Shown: positions 20,243-31,354, counted from the stretch's first letter. The stretch: DNA of 64,000 bases from Rhodospirillaceae bacterium (GCA_011523655.1 WTGH01000041.1:1-64000), one strand, 5' to 3'. Numbers and translations: made by a program. Notes: generated from the sequence alone by a model not told the origin.

Positions 20243-21733
20243 ATGCTCACCATGCCCGCCCCCGACCGCGCGGTGCTCGACCGGCGCGCGGAGATCGTCG
20301 CTGCCCTGCGCGCCATCGTGCCGGGCGAAGGCGTGATCGACGACGAGACCGGCCGGCGGCCCTACGAGTGCGACGGCCTCACCGCCTATCGCCAGCTGCC
20401 GATGGTCGTCGTGCTGCCGGAAACGGTCGAGCAGGTTTCGGCCGTGCTGCACTATTGCCACACGGAGGGCATCCGCGTCGTGCCGCGCGGGGCGGGGACT
20501 TCGCTTTCGGGCGGCGCGCTGCCGCTCGAGGACGGCGTGCTGCTCGGCCTCGGCAAGTTCAACCGGATCCTCGAGATCGACTACGCCAACCGCTGCGCCG
20601 TCGTGCAGCCCGGCGTCACCAACCTGGCGATCACCCAGGCGGTGCAGCACGACGGTTTCTACTATGCGCCCGATCCGTCGTCCCAGATCGCCTGCACAAT
20701 CGGCGGCAACGTGGCGGAGAATTCCGGCGGCGTGCACTGCCTGAAATACGGCCTGACGACCAACAACGTGCTCGGCGTCCAGATGGCGCTGATGGACGGC
20801 ACGCTGATCCGCCTCGGCGGCAAGCAGCTCGACGCGGCGGGCTACGACCTGCTCGGTCTGACCGTCGGCTCTGAGGGCCTGCTCGGCGTCGTCACCGAAG
20901 TCACGGTGCGGCTGCTCAAGGCGCCGGAGACCATGCGCGCCTTGCTGATCGGCTTTCCGTCGAGCGCCGCTGCCGGGGCGACGGTCGGCGCGATCATCGG
21001 CTCGGGCATCGTGCCGGCCGGGATCGAGATGATGGACCGGCCGGCGATCCACGCCGCGGAGGAATTCGTCCGTGCCGGCTATCCGCTGGATGTCGAGGCG
21101 CTGCTGATCGTCGAACTGGACGGGCCGGCGGCCGAGGTCGACCATCTGATCGAGCGGGTCGACGGGCTGGCGCGCGGGCAGGGCGCGACGGAGATCCGCG
21201 TCAGCCGGACCGAGGAGGAGCGGGTCGCCTTCTGGGCCGGGCGCAAGAACGCCTTCCCGGCGGTCGGCCGTATCTCGCCGGACTATTATTGCATGGACGG
21301 CACGATTCCGCGGGCCCGGCTGCCCGAGGTGCTGGACCGGATGGGCGAAATGTCGGCCCACTACGGCCTGCGCGTCGCCAACGTCTTCCACGCCGGCGAC
21401 GGCAACCTGCATCCGCTGATCCTCTACGACGCCAACGTGCCCGGCGAACTGGAGCGGGCCGAGGAATTCGGCGCCGATATCCTGAAGCTGTGCGTCGAGG
21501 TCGGCGGCGTGCTGACCGGCGAACACGGCGTCGGCGTCGAGAAGCGCGACCTGATGGGCGAGATGTTCAGCGAGGACGATCTCAAGCAGCAGCAGCGCGT
21601 CAAATGCGCCTTCGACCCGGACCAGCTGCTCAACCCCGGCAAGGTCTTCCCGACCCTACACCGCTGCGCCGAACTCGGCCGGGTCCACATCCACCGCGGC
21701 CAGACGCGCTTCCCGGATCTGCCGCGGTTCTGA
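20243..21733 (+). CDS. glcD: glycolate oxidase subunit, FAD-linked
   Basis: VVPRGAGTSLSGGALPLEDGVLLGLGKFNRILEID, GNVAENSGGVHCLKYG, GEHGVGVEKRDLM. Confidence 0.94.
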   Translation: MLTMPAPDRAVLDRRAEIVAALRAIVPGEGVIDDETGRRPYECDGLTAYRQLPMVVVLPETVEQVSAVLHYCHTEGIRVVPRGAGTSLSGGALPLEDGVLLGLGKFNRILEIDYANRCAVVQPGVTNLAITQAVQHDGFYYAPDPSSQIACTIGGNVAENSGGVHCLKYGLTTNNVLGVQMALMDGTLIRLGGKQLDAAGYDLLGLTVGSEGLLGVVTEVTVRLLKAPETMRALLIGFPSSAAAGATVGAIIGSGIVPAGIEMMDRPAIHAAEEFVRAGYPLDVEALLIVELDGPAAEVDHLIERVDGLARGQGATEIRVSRTEEERVAFWAGRKNAFPAVGRISPDYYCMDGTIPRARLPEVLDRMGEMSAHYGLRVANVFHAGDGNLHPLILYDANVPGELERAEEFGADILKLCVEVGGVLTGEHGVGVEKRDLMGEMFSEDDLKQQQRVKCAFDPDQLLNPGKVFPTLHRCAELGRVHIHRGQTRFPDLPRF

Positions 21734-21738
21734 CCTCC

Positions 21739-22950
21739 GTGACCGAGAGCCTCTCGCCCAATTCCCATGACGACATTCTCGAAGCGGTCCGGTGGGCGGT
21801 CGCCGAAGCCGCACCGCTGGAAATTGTCGGGGGCGGGACCAAGCGGGGCTGGGGCAGGCCGCCGGCGACCAACCATGTGCTCGACCTGTCGGCGCTCGCC
21901 GGCATCCGGCTCTACGAACCGGAAGAACTGATCCTTCAGGCCTCGGCCGCGACGCCGCTTGCCGAAGTCGAGGCGCTGCTGGCGGAGAACGGCCAGCAGC
22001 TCGCCTTCGAGCCGCCGGACCTCGGCCCGCTGTTCGGCGGGCCGGCCGGCCGGCAGACGCTCGGCGGCGCGATCGTCGCGAACCTGGCCGGTCCGCGGCG
22101 CATCAAGGCCGGCGCGGCGCGCGATCATTTTCTCGGCTTCGCCGGGGTCAGCGGCCGGGGCGAGACCTTCAAATCCGGCGGCCGGGTGATGAAGAACGTC
22201 ACCGGCTACGACCTGTGCAAGCTGATGGCCGGCTCGTTCGGTACACTGGCCGTGCTGAGCGAAGTGACCGTAAAGGTGCTGCCCGCGGGCGAGAAGACCC
22301 GCACGGTGCTGGTCTACGGCCTCGGCGATGGGCCGGCCGCGGAAGCTATGGCGGCGGCGCTCAACTCGGCTCACGAAGTCTCCGGCGCGGCCCATCTGCC
22401 CGCCGGTATCGCAGCGCAATCGGCGGTCGGCTATGTCAGCGATCCGGGCGCGGCGGCCACGGCAGTCCGGGTCGAGGGACCGGGGCCGTCGGTCGAGCAT
22501 CGCTGCGCCGCCCTGCGCGATCTGCTCGGGGAATGGGGCGCGACCGAGGAACTGCACGGCCGCAACTCCGCCGCCCTGTGGACCGAGGTGCGCGATGTCT
22601 CCTTCTTTGCCAGGGACCAGACGAAAGCGGTCTGGCGCCTGTCCGCCCCGCCGGCCGCGCCGGCCGGATTCCTGAACGGCCTCGCCGAAGACCTCGACGC
22701 GGACTGGTTCGCCGACTGGGGCGGCGGCCTGGTCTGGCTCTCCGCCCCGCCCACCGAAGCCGCCGCGCAGGCGATTCGCGCCGCCGCCGACGGCTGCGAC
22801 GGCCACGCGACCCTGGTGCGCGGGCCGGAGGCGCTGCGCCGCGCGGTTCCGGTGTTTCATCCGCAGCCCGCGCCGGTCGCCGCGCTCAGCGAGCGTTTGC
22901 GCGCGCAGTTCGACCCCAACGGCGTGCTCAATCCCGGCAGGATGGGGTAG
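21739..22950 (+). CDS. glcE: glycolate oxidase FAD-binding subunit
   Basis: GGGTKRGWGRPP...VLDLSALAGI, GRVMKNVTGYDLCKLMAGSFGTLAVLSE. Confidence 0.92.
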   Translation: MTESLSPNSHDDILEAVRWAVAEAAPLEIVGGGTKRGWGRPPATNHVLDLSALAGIRLYEPEELILQASAATPLAEVEALLAENGQQLAFEPPDLGPLFGGPAGRQTLGGAIVANLAGPRRIKAGAARDHFLGFAGVSGRGETFKSGGRVMKNVTGYDLCKLMAGSFGTLAVLSEVTVKVLPAGEKTRTVLVYGLGDGPAAEAMAAALNSAHEVSGAAHLPAGIAAQSAVGYVSDPGAAATAVRVEGPGPSVEHRCAALRDLLGEWGATEELHGRNSAALWTEVRDVSFFARDQTKAVWRLSAPPAAPAGFLNGLAEDLDADWFADWGGGLVWLSAPPTEAAAQAIRAAADGCDGHATLVRGPEALRRAVPVFHPQPAPVAALSERLRAQFDPNGVLNPGRMG

Positions 22951-22954
22951 GGGC

Positions 22955-24244
22955 ATGCAGACCAACTTCACCCTGGCGCAGCTCGCCGACCCGGCCATCG
23001 AGACGGTCAACGGCATCCTGCGCTCCTGCGTCCATTGCGGCTTCTGCACCGCGACCTGCCCGACCTACGTCCTGCTCGGCGACGAACTCGACAGCCCGCG
23101 CGGCCGCATCTACCAGATCAAGAGCTTCCTGGAGGAGGACCGGCCGCCGACCGCCGAAGAGGTCAAGCATATCGACCGTTGCCTCTCGTGCCTGAGCTGC
23201 ATGACGACCTGTCCGGCCTCGGTCCACTACATGCACCTGGTCGATCACGGCCGGGCGCATATCGAGGAGACCTACAAGCGCCCGCTCCTCGACCGGCTGA
23301 CCCGCGCCTTCATCGCGCTGTTACTGCCCCGGCCCGGCCTGTTCCGCTGGATGCTGATCGCCGGCTCGCTGGCCCGGCCGTTCCGGGCGCTGATGCCGCA
23401 GCGGCTGCGGACCATGCTGAACCTGCTGCCGCCGAAACTGCCGGCGCCGGGCTGGGCCGACCGGGCGGCGGTGTTTCGGGCCGAGCATGGGCCGGCCGGA
23501 AAGCGCATCGCCATGCTGGCCGGCTGCGCCCAGCAGGTGCTCGGGCCGCAGGTCAACGAAGCGACGGTGCGCCTGCTCAACCGCCTCGGCGTCGAGGTTG
23601 TCGTCGCCCGGCCGGCCGGCTGCTGCGGCGCGCTGGTGCATCACATGGGCCGCACCGAAGCGAGCCATGCCCAGGCAAAGGCGATGATCGACGCCTGGAT
23701 CGCCGAGGTTGACGGCGCGGGGCTGGACGCCATCGTCGTCAACGCCTCCGGCTGCGGGACGACGGTCAAGGACTACGGCCACATGTTCCGGGACGACCCG
23801 GCCTGGGCCGAGAAGGCGGCCCGGATCTCCGGTCTGGCGCGGGACATTACGGAATTTCTCGCCGGGCTGGACACGAGCGATGTCCGGACGCCGGAGACGG
23901 TGGCCGTGACCTACCATTCCGCCTGTTCGATGCAGCACGGCCAGCAGATCAAGGACCCGCCGCTCGTCCTGCTGCGCAATGCCGGCTTTGCTGTGAGAGA
24001 ACCGGCGGAGGGCCATCTGTGCTGCGGCTCGGCGGGTACCTACAACATGCTGCAAGCCGAGCTCGCCGGCCGGCTCAAGGCGCGCAAGATCGCCACCCTG
24101 AAAGCGACCGCGCCCGACGTCATCGCGACCGGCAATATCGGCTGCACGATGCAGCTTGCCGGCGACGCCGGCGTTCCGGTCGTCCATACGGTCGAACTGC
24201 TCGACTGGGCCGCCGGCGGGCCGAAGCCGGCCGCGATGAACTGA
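22955..24244 (+). CDS. glcF: glycolate oxidase iron-sulfur subunit
   Basis: CVHCGFCTATCPTY, CLSCLSCMTTCPASVHY, GCAQQVLGP, CCGSAGTYN. Confidence 0.94.
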   Translation: MQTNFTLAQLADPAIETVNGILRSCVHCGFCTATCPTYVLLGDELDSPRGRIYQIKSFLEEDRPPTAEEVKHIDRCLSCLSCMTTCPASVHYMHLVDHGRAHIEETYKRPLLDRLTRAFIALLLPRPGLFRWMLIAGSLARPFRALMPQRLRTMLNLLPPKLPAPGWADRAAVFRAEHGPAGKRIAMLAGCAQQVLGPQVNEATVRLLNRLGVEVVVARPAGCCGALVHHMGRTEASHAQAKAMIDAWIAEVDGAGLDAIVVNASGCGTTVKDYGHMFRDDPAWAEKAARISGLARDITEFLAGLDTSDVRTPETVAVTYHSACSMQHGQQIKDPPLVLLRNAGFAVREPAEGHLCCGSAGTYNMLQAELAGRLKARKIATLKATAPDVIATGNIGCTMQLAGDAGVPVVHTVELLDWAAGGPKPAAMN

Positions 24245-24265
24245 AGGTCCCGCCTGCGCCGCCGC

Positions 24266-24610
24266 TCAGGCGCCGTGCGGCGCAAAGAGGATGATGCCGG
24301 CGCCGACCAGAACGACAGAGACGCCGATCAGGTCCCAGCGGTCCGGGGCGACGCCCTCGACGGCCCACAGCCAGAACAGCGACGCGGCGATGTAGACGCC
24401 GCCATAGGCGGCATAGGCGCGCCCCGCCGCCTGCACATGGGTCAGCGTCAGCAGCCAGGCGAACAGCGCCAGCGAGAGCAGGCCGGGCAGGACCCACCAG
24501 ACCGGCTTGTCGAGGCGGAGCCACGCCCAGAACGCAAAGCACCCTGCGATCTCGGCGAGGGCGGCGCCGATATAAACGGCGATCGTCGTCACGCTTTTCC
24601 CGTATCGCAC
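24266..24610 (-). CDS. YnfA/UPF0060 family membrane protein
   Basis: [21 protein letters not shown]...[24 protein letters not shown]. Confidence 0.93.
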   Translation of the reverse strand: MRYGKSVTTIAVYIGAALAEIAGCFAFWAWLRLDKPVWWVLPGLLSLALFAWLLTLTHVQAAGRAYAAYGGVYIAASLFWLWAVEGVAPDRWDLIGVSVVLVGAGIILFAPHGA

Positions 24611-24994
24611 CGCGCCGGGCCGGCACGCCTTCCGATGGCCGGAGAACCTGTCGTCCGTTTTCGCGTTTTGCCGCTATCGCTGTCAATCGGCCGTCGGTCC
24701 GCCGGTCCCGGATCCGAAAGGGCGGCCCGCACATGCGCGCCGCCGCGGGCGAGGCATCGCCTTCAGGCGCCGCTCGCGTGTCGCCTTGCCGGCGGAGAAC
24801 GGAGGGTCCGCGCCGCTCGCGCCGTCGGCCCTTGCCGCTCCGGCATCCACGGCCGGCATCCACAGAAAGTGTTTGCAGTTGCACGGACCGGTGGGACAAG
24901 GGCGGCCGGCTGTGCTATCGTCGCGGCGTCGGACAGGGTTCGCGGTCTTCGGGCGCCGGGCGATGTCCAGCATTTGAGACCGGAGATTCAATCA

Positions 24995-26650
24995 ATGTCG
25001 ACAAACCGAAATCTCGTCGCCGAAACCGGCATTTTCAAAGGGCTGCACAGCGGCATGGGGCTGGCGGCGAAGGGCATGGTGGTCGCCTTCGTGGTCTTCA
25101 CCGCGCTCAACGTGGAGTTTGCCAACGGGATCTACTCGGCGGTCCGCGGCTGGATCGAGACAGCGCTCAACTGGTACTATGTGATTGCGCTGGTGATCCT
25201 GATGTTCGTGTGCTTCTACCTGATGCTGAGCCGATTCGGAAAGATCAGGCTGGGCGACGACGACAGCCGGCCGGAATTTTCCAGATTCTCCTGGTTTGCA
25301 ATGCTGTTTTCGGCAGGCGTCGGCATCGGCATCCTGTTCTTCGGCATCGCCGAGCCGATGTTCTATTTCGACAACACCCAGCCATGGAAATATCCCAATA
25401 ACCCGTTTGCCGACGTAGCCGGCCATACGGCGATGAACGAGCAGCGAGCGATTGCTGCGATGCGGGTGACCTATTTCCATTGGGGTTTCCACGCCTGGGC
25501 GGTCTATGTGATCGTCGGGCTGTGTCTGGCCTATTTCGGCTTCCGCAAGAAGCTGCCGCTGACCCTGCGCTCGTCGCTGCATCCGATCATCGGCGACCGG
25601 ATCTACGGGCCGATCGGACATGCCGTGGATCTGCTGGCCGTGTTCGGCACGGTGTTCGGCGTTGCGACGTCCCTGGGTCTCGGCGTCACCCAGATGGCGG
25701 CCGGTCTCAATCATCTGTTCGGGCTCGACCCTGGTCTGGTCACGCAGCTTGTCCTGATCGCGGTGATTTCCGTCGTGGCGACCCTGTCGGCGGTATCGGG
25801 TGTCGGCAATGGCATCCGGATAATCTCCGAGTGGAATATCTGGCTGAGCGCGGTGCTGCTGGCCTTCTTCCTGTTCGGCGGGCCGTTCAATTGGCTGATG
25901 GGCTTCTTCATCACGACTCTCGGCGACTATCTGTGGAACGCCATTCCAATGGGCTTCCAGATCTTCAGCGATAAGGGCGCGGCCTCCTGGCAGGGCGGCT
26001 GGACCATTTTCTACTGGGGCTGGTGGATATCCTGGGCGCCCTTCGTCGGCATGTTCATCGCCCGGATCAGCCGGGGCCGGACGATCCGCGAATTCATGCT
26101 CGGCGTGATGTTCGTGCCGACCTCGATCTCGTTCGTGTGGCTGTGCATGTTCGGCGGGACGGCGATGTGGATGGAGTTGAATGCCGCCGGCGGCGTCGGC
26201 ACGGCGGGCATCGCAGACCTGGTGCGCAACTGGGATCTGCCGTCTGCGCTCTACGGCACGATCAGCCAGGTGACGGAGCTTGGCTGGCTCAACTGGGCCA
26301 TGGCGGCGCTCGCCACCATGCTGTTGGCAACCTGGTTCATCACCTCGTCGGATTCGGGAACGCTGGTGATTACGACCATGCTGAGCATGGGCGACGACAA
26401 CCCGCCCCAGCGCTTCCGCATCGTCTGGGGCATGGGCGAGGGCTTCGTCGCTGCCGTCCTGCTGGCGGCAGGCGGCCTGACGGCCCTTCAGACGGCGTCG
26501 ATCGCCGCAGCGCTCCCGGTCAGCGTGATCCTGCTGCTGATGGCATACGGCATCATCAAGTCGCTGCACGAGGATCCGAGCGCGGTCGCCGCGCCGCCTG
26601 AGGACCGTGCGCCCGACGGGACGCGCATGGCCCAGGAACTGCACGCCTGA
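24995..26650 (+). CDS. BCCT-family betaine/carnitine/choline transporter
   Basis: MLFSAGVGIGILFFGIAEPMFYF, FYWGWWISWAPFVGMFIARISRGRTIREF. Confidence 0.94.
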   Translation: MSTNRNLVAETGIFKGLHSGMGLAAKGMVVAFVVFTALNVEFANGIYSAVRGWIETALNWYYVIALVILMFVCFYLMLSRFGKIRLGDDDSRPEFSRFSWFAMLFSAGVGIGILFFGIAEPMFYFDNTQPWKYPNNPFADVAGHTAMNEQRAIAAMRVTYFHWGFHAWAVYVIVGLCLAYFGFRKKLPLTLRSSLHPIIGDRIYGPIGHAVDLLAVFGTVFGVATSLGLGVTQMAAGLNHLFGLDPGLVTQLVLIAVISVVATLSAVSGVGNGIRIISEWNIWLSAVLLAFFLFGGPFNWLMGFFITTLGDYLWNAIPMGFQIFSDKGAASWQGGWTIFYWGWWISWAPFVGMFIARISRGRTIREFMLGVMFVPTSISFVWLCMFGGTAMWMELNAAGGVGTAGIADLVRNWDLPSALYGTISQVTELGWLNWAMAALATMLLATWFITSSDSGTLVITTMLSMGDDNPPQRFRIVWGMGEGFVAAVLLAAGGLTALQTASIAAALPVSVILLLMAYGIIKSLHEDPSAVAAPPEDRAPDGTRMAQELHA

Positions 26651-26758
26651 CCCGGCGGTCCGGCGCGGCAAGAGCGGCGCCGGACCCACCGGCGCTGCTC
26701 CGCCGCCGGGGGCGGGACGTGCCGGGCATCTGTCAATCCGGGCCGGGCTAAGCGGCCG

Positions 26759-28501
26759 ATGCCCCGGGCGGCGGTTGCGGCTCTCCGGATCGTGTCGATC
26801 GCCGCGCTCGGCGTCGTGGCCGGGACGCTGGCGTCCCTGGCCGCGATCGGGTTCGTCGAAACGGTCGCCCTGCTGAATGACTGGCTGCTCGTCTCGCCGC
26901 GCAGCCGCTTCATGGCAGGCGATCCGCTTCTGCTGACGGTTGCCACCATCTGCGTGCCGGCAGCGGGTGGGCTGATCGTCGGCGTGCTGCACCGCTACAT
27001 GCCGGATCGCCGGCCGCACGGGCCGCCGGACATCATCCGCGCCGCCCATCTGCACGACGGCCGGATGCCGGCCCGCGCCGGCTTCCTCAGCGCTCTCACC
27101 AGCCTGGTTTCCCTCGGCTCCGGCGCGTCCGTCGGGCAATACGGTCCGCTCGCGCATCTCGGCGCGACCCTCGGCTCCCTCGCCGCCCGGTTCGACCGGA
27201 ACAGCCGGTGGATGGGTACGGCGGGGGTGGGCTGCGGCGCAGCTGCCGCGATCGCGACGGCGTTCAACGCCCCGATCGCGGGAATCATTTTCGCCCACGA
27301 GGTGATCCTGCGCCACTATTCCCTGCGCACCTTCGCGCCGATCACCGTGGCGGCGACGATCGGTTACGTCGTTGCCAACATCGTCTTCGAGCGCCCGCCG
27401 TTGTTCCAGGTGGAGGCGGTAAGCGTGAAGGCCGCGCCGGAATTCCTCGGTTTCATCCTGATCGGCGCCGTCGGCGCCTTCGTCGCCGTGCTCTATATGC
27501 GCGCGATCCTCTTCGCCGGCCGGGTCGCCCGGTCCCTGCCTCTCGCCGACTGGTCCAAGCCGATGCTGGCGGGCGCGGCCCTGGGCGTGGCCGCGATCTG
27601 GCTGCCCGACATCCTGGGCATCGGCAAGGAGACGCTGCGCTTCGCCGTCATCGATGGCGCCTTCGCCCCGGCAGAACTGGCTGCGCTGCTCGTCGCCAAG
27701 ATCGCTGCGACGGCGCTGTGCATCGGCTTCGGCTTCGCCGGCGGCGTGTTCAGCCCGGCCCTGCTGATCGGCATCCTGTTCGGCGCGCTCGCCGGCGTCG
27801 GCGCCGAACCGCTGCTCGGCGACCTGCGCTCGGACATCGCCATCTATGCGATCTGCGGCATGGTTGCCGTGACCAGCGCGGTCATCGGCGCGCCGCTCAC
27901 CGCGATCCTGATCGTGTTCGAACTGACCCGCAACTACGACCTGGCGACCGCAGCCATGGTCAGCGTCGTCTTCTCGAACCTGGTCTCCTACCGGATTTTC
28001 GGCCGGTCCCTGTTCGACGTGCAGCTCCGGGCCGGGGGCTTCGACCTTGCCTCCGGCCGGGACAGGGCGATCCTCGACCTCCGCCCGATCGACGGCTACC
28101 TCAGCCAGGACTACACGGCCCTGGCGCCGGACACACCGCCTGCCAAGGCGAAATCGCGGCTCGTGGGGGACCGCCGCCACGAGGGCTATGTCGTCGACAC
28201 CGACGGACGTTACCTCGGCACGGTGAAACTCGACGAACTGGTGGCGTGGGAAGATGGCGGCGGCGCGGCGTCCGGCGCTACGGTCGCGCATCTCGCGAAG
28301 CCGGAGGCGTTGATTTTCACGGGGGGAATGTCGATCTGGGCCGCGATGGAGCAGATGGGCGATTTCGTCGGCGAGAGCATCCCGGTTCTCGAGGACGGGG
28401 AAGACGGCCGGATGCTGGGCGTGGTGTTCGAGGCGGCCATCGTCAAGGCGTGGCTGGACACGATGAACGACATGCGCCGGGAGGAGAATGCGGGGGCCTG
28501 A
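26759..28501 (+). CDS. ClC-family chloride channel/transporter with CBS domains
   Basis: GSGASVGQYGPLAHLGA, GVGCGAAAAIATAFNAPIAGIIFAHEVIL, C-terminal CBS-like region. Confidence 0.92.
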   Translation: MPRAAVAALRIVSIAALGVVAGTLASLAAIGFVETVALLNDWLLVSPRSRFMAGDPLLLTVATICVPAAGGLIVGVLHRYMPDRRPHGPPDIIRAAHLHDGRMPARAGFLSALTSLVSLGSGASVGQYGPLAHLGATLGSLAARFDRNSRWMGTAGVGCGAAAAIATAFNAPIAGIIFAHEVILRHYSLRTFAPITVAATIGYVVANIVFERPPLFQVEAVSVKAAPEFLGFILIGAVGAFVAVLYMRAILFAGRVARSLPLADWSKPMLAGAALGVAAIWLPDILGIGKETLRFAVIDGAFAPAELAALLVAKIAATALCIGFGFAGGVFSPALLIGILFGALAGVGAEPLLGDLRSDIAIYAICGMVAVTSAVIGAPLTAILIVFELTRNYDLATAAMVSVVFSNLVSYRIFGRSLFDVQLRAGGFDLASGRDRAILDLRPIDGYLSQDYTALAPDTPPAKAKSRLVGDRRHEGYVVDTDGRYLGTVKLDELVAWEDGGGAASGATVAHLAKPEALIFTGGMSIWAAMEQMGDFVGESIPVLEDGEDGRMLGVVFEAAIVKAWLDTMNDMRREENAGA

Positions 28502-28527
28502 GCGCCCGCCGCCGGCCGGGAGGAGCC

Positions 28528-29679
28528 ATGCCACTGCAACCGATCCGTTTCGCCGCCGCCGGACTCGCGGTCCTCGCGGCCGCCATATGGCTTGCTGTCG
28601 CCGGGCCGGGCGCCGCCGCCGACCGGGCGCTTACGGTCGCGACCTGGGGCGGCGCCTACGAACACAGCCAGAAGAAAGCCTATTTCGAGCCGTTCACCGC
28701 AAAGACGGGCATCCCCATCCGGACCGCGCGCTACAATGGCGGGCTGGCCGAACTCCGCCGGCAGCGCCGCAGCGGCAGCGTCACCTGGGACGTCATCGAC
28801 ATGACGAAGGCCGATAACCGCGCGGCCTGCAAACAGGGGCTGCTGGAGCCGATCGACCATTCGATTCTTCTGCCGGGCATCGACGGCACGCCGGCCCGCC
28901 GGGACTTCGTCGACGGCGCGCTGACGGAGTGCGGGGTGTCGCATATTGTCTATGCGACGGTCATCGCGTACAACCGCAACGCCTTTCCGGGCGAGCGCCC
29001 GAGCCGGATCCGGGACCTGTTCGATATCCGGCGCTTCCCCGGCAAGCGGGCGCTGCAGAAGATTCCCGACGCAAACCTCGAATGGGCGCTGAGGTCCTAC
29101 GGGGTGCCGCGCCAGGAAATCTACCCGTTGCTGAGCACGGAACGCGGCCTCCGGCTCGCCTTCGAGAAGCTCGACAGCATCCGCGACCATACGATCTGGT
29201 GGACCGACGTGGCGCAGCCGGTGGAGCTGCTCGTCTCCGGAAAGGCGGTCATCGCTTCGCAGTATAACGGCCGCCTGTTCGATGCCGCCGCGGTCAGGGG
29301 CCATCCCATCGAAATCGTCTGGGACGCGCAGGTCTCCGAACTGAGCGCCCTGGCGATCCCGAAAGGGACTCCGCGGCTGCGTGATGCCCTGCGTTTCATT
29401 CGGTTCGCAACCGGCACCCGTCCGCTCGCCGACCAGGCGAAGTACATCGCCTACGGCCCGGCCCGCCGGTCGTCGATGAAGCTGGTCTCCCGACACGCCG
29501 GAACCGGCGTGGACATGCGGCCCCACCTGCCGACCGACCCGTCGAACTTCAGCACGGCGATCCTCAAGGATACCGAATGGTATGCCAGCCTCTACGACCG
29601 GATCGTGGCGCGCTTCCGGGCGTGGCTCGCCGGGCACAAGGGGCAGGATCCGGCACGGAAGGGGCAGGGCGGCAGTTGA
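28528..29679 (+). CDS. extracellular solute-binding protein (polyamine ABC type)
   Basis: Signal peptide then LTVATWGGAYEHSQKKAYFEPFTAKTGI. Confidence 0.88.
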   Translation: MPLQPIRFAAAGLAVLAAAIWLAVAGPGAAADRALTVATWGGAYEHSQKKAYFEPFTAKTGIPIRTARYNGGLAELRRQRRSGSVTWDVIDMTKADNRAACKQGLLEPIDHSILLPGIDGTPARRDFVDGALTECGVSHIVYATVIAYNRNAFPGERPSRIRDLFDIRRFPGKRALQKIPDANLEWALRSYGVPRQEIYPLLSTERGLRLAFEKLDSIRDHTIWWTDVAQPVELLVSGKAVIASQYNGRLFDAAAVRGHPIEIVWDAQVSELSALAIPKGTPRLRDALRFIRFATGTRPLADQAKYIAYGPARRSSMKLVSRHAGTGVDMRPHLPTDPSNFSTAILKDTEWYASLYDRIVARFRAWLAGHKGQDPARKGQGGS

Positions 29680-29759
29680 CGTCGGTGCAATCCGCGGCGC
29701 AGGGTCGTCCGTCGCGCCGGTCGGCCGGCGCCGCAAGCGGAACCTGCAGGACCCCGGCC

Positions 29760-30560
29760 ATGCTGGAACTCTATCACTTCTGGGATTCGCCCTGCTGCTT
29801 CAAGGTCCGGCTGGTCCTGGCCGAGAAGGGGCTGGACTGGGCAGAGCGCTATATCGCGACCCACCGCTTCGAGCATTTCCGGCTCGAATACCAGGCGCTC
29901 AACCGCCACAGCAAGATTCCGACGCTGGTCCATGACGGCCGCCCGGTCATCCAGTCCTCCGAGATCGCCCGCTATCTGGACGAGCGGTTCCCCGAACCCC
30001 GGCTCAGGCCCGACGAACCGGCGGCGCGCGCGACCATGCGCGAATGGATCGCCGAAGAGCAGGAATACCTGTTTCCGCTGATCGTCACCCTCAGCTTCAA
30101 TCTGATGATGAAGCTGCGCAGCGTGGGCTTCGGCATGGAACAACTTGAGGAATGGTCGCTGCGCCATCCGGACCAGACGCGGGCGCAGGACTATCTGCAC
30201 CGGGTTTCCGGGCCGCCGGACCGTGCCGCCGTCGACGCGGCCGCGGCCAAATTCCGCTGGCACATGACGCATCTGGAGACTGTGCTGAATGCGGGCGGCG
30301 GCCCGTGGATCTGCGGGCCGGACTATTCGCTGGCCGACATCTGCGTCGCGCCGATCCTCGACCGGGTCGAGTCCCTCGACCTTGCCGGCCTGTGGGCCGA
30401 CCTGCCGGCAGTCGGCGCATGGTTCGGGCGGATGAGGGAGCGGCCGGCCTTCCGGCAGGCCGCACCGCCCTTCGAATACCGCATGTGGGGCCCGCTCAAG
30501 CCGCCGCCCGCCCGCCCGGTCGACCCGAATGCGGCGGGCGATACATTCCCGGCGGCGTGA
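29760..30560 (+). CDS. glutathione S-transferase family protein
   Basis: MLELYHFWDSPCCFKVRLVLAEKGLDW, VIQSSEIARYLDERFP. Confidence 0.92.
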   Translation: MLELYHFWDSPCCFKVRLVLAEKGLDWAERYIATHRFEHFRLEYQALNRHSKIPTLVHDGRPVIQSSEIARYLDERFPEPRLRPDEPAARATMREWIAEEQEYLFPLIVTLSFNLMMKLRSVGFGMEQLEEWSLRHPDQTRAQDYLHRVSGPPDRAAVDAAAAKFRWHMTHLETVLNAGGGPWICGPDYSLADICVAPILDRVESLDLAGLWADLPAVGAWFGRMRERPAFRQAAPPFEYRMWGPLKPPPARPVDPNAAGDTFPAA

Positions 30561-30616
30561 AAGCTTCGGCGGCCGCCGCGGCGGCGATTCCGGCCCCAAC
30601 GCCCGTTGCGCCGGCG

Positions 30617-31354
30617 CTACCTCCGCCGGGCGGCCCGGATTCGCTGCCAGATTTCCGCGATCAGGTCCGCCGCCCGGTTTTGCGCCGCGGGCGAAAGGCG
30701 GAGCCGGGCGGCATCTCTCAACTCCGGCGCCCGGACATATCCCTGTCCGGCGGCCAGGCTGGTCCAGACGAACGCCCGGAAATCGTCCTGCGGGACGCCG
30801 TATCCCCGGAAGTATAACAGGCCCAGATTGTACTGCGCCCGCGCCAGGCCGCGTTCCGCGGCCAGGCGGAACCACCGGGCCGCTTTCGCATTGTCGGCCG
30901 GCACCCCTTTACCCGTGAAATAGGCGAAACCCAGATTGTGCTGGGAGGCCGCATGTCCCTGCGCCGCCGCCTTGCGGAACCATTTCAGCGCTTCGACATC
31001 GTCGGCGGCGATCCCCCGGCCCCGGAAATAGGCGCTGCCCAGATTGTGCTGCGCAACCGCGTGCCCCTGTTTCGCGGCCTTGCGGAACCACTTTACCGCT
31101 TCCGCGTGATCGGCCGGGACACCGAGACCCCTGCCGTACAGGATGCCCAGCGTGTTCTGCCCGTTCGCGTTGCCCCGTTCGGCAAGTACGCGGAAGGCCT
31201 TCAAGGCTTCAGGATAGTCGCCGCGCCGGTAGGCGTCGATGCCGGTCCGGAGGAGATCCTGGCCGGACGCCTGGGCCGCGTGCAGGACAACAACGGCGAC
31301 AAGAAGCACGGAACGAAAATTCACGCTGCGTATCCTGTGGGCGAATCGGAACAT
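30617..31354 (-). CDS. Sel1-repeat (SLR/TPR) protein
   Basis: Repeats 'A.KWFRKAA.QGHA.AQ.NLG.AYF.G.G...D'. Confidence 0.92.
   Translation of the reverse strand: MFRFAHRIRSVNFRSVLLVAVVVLHAAQASGQDLLRTGIDAYRRGDYPEALKAFRVLAERGNANGQNTLGILYGRGLGVPADHAEAVKWFRKAAKQGHAVAQHNLGSAYFRGRGIAADDVEALKWFRKAAAQGHAASQHNLGFAYFTGKGVPADNAKAARWFRLAAERGLARAQYNLGLLYFRGYGVPQDDFRAFVWTSLAAGQGYVRAPELRDAARLRLSPAAQNRAADLIAEIWQRIRAARRR

Noticed and set aside
24992-28534. 1180-aa minus-strand ORF
   Set aside because: Antisense of BCCT and ClC genes; low-complexity Arg/Asp/Gln/His-rich composition typical of spurious ORFs in high-GC DNA.
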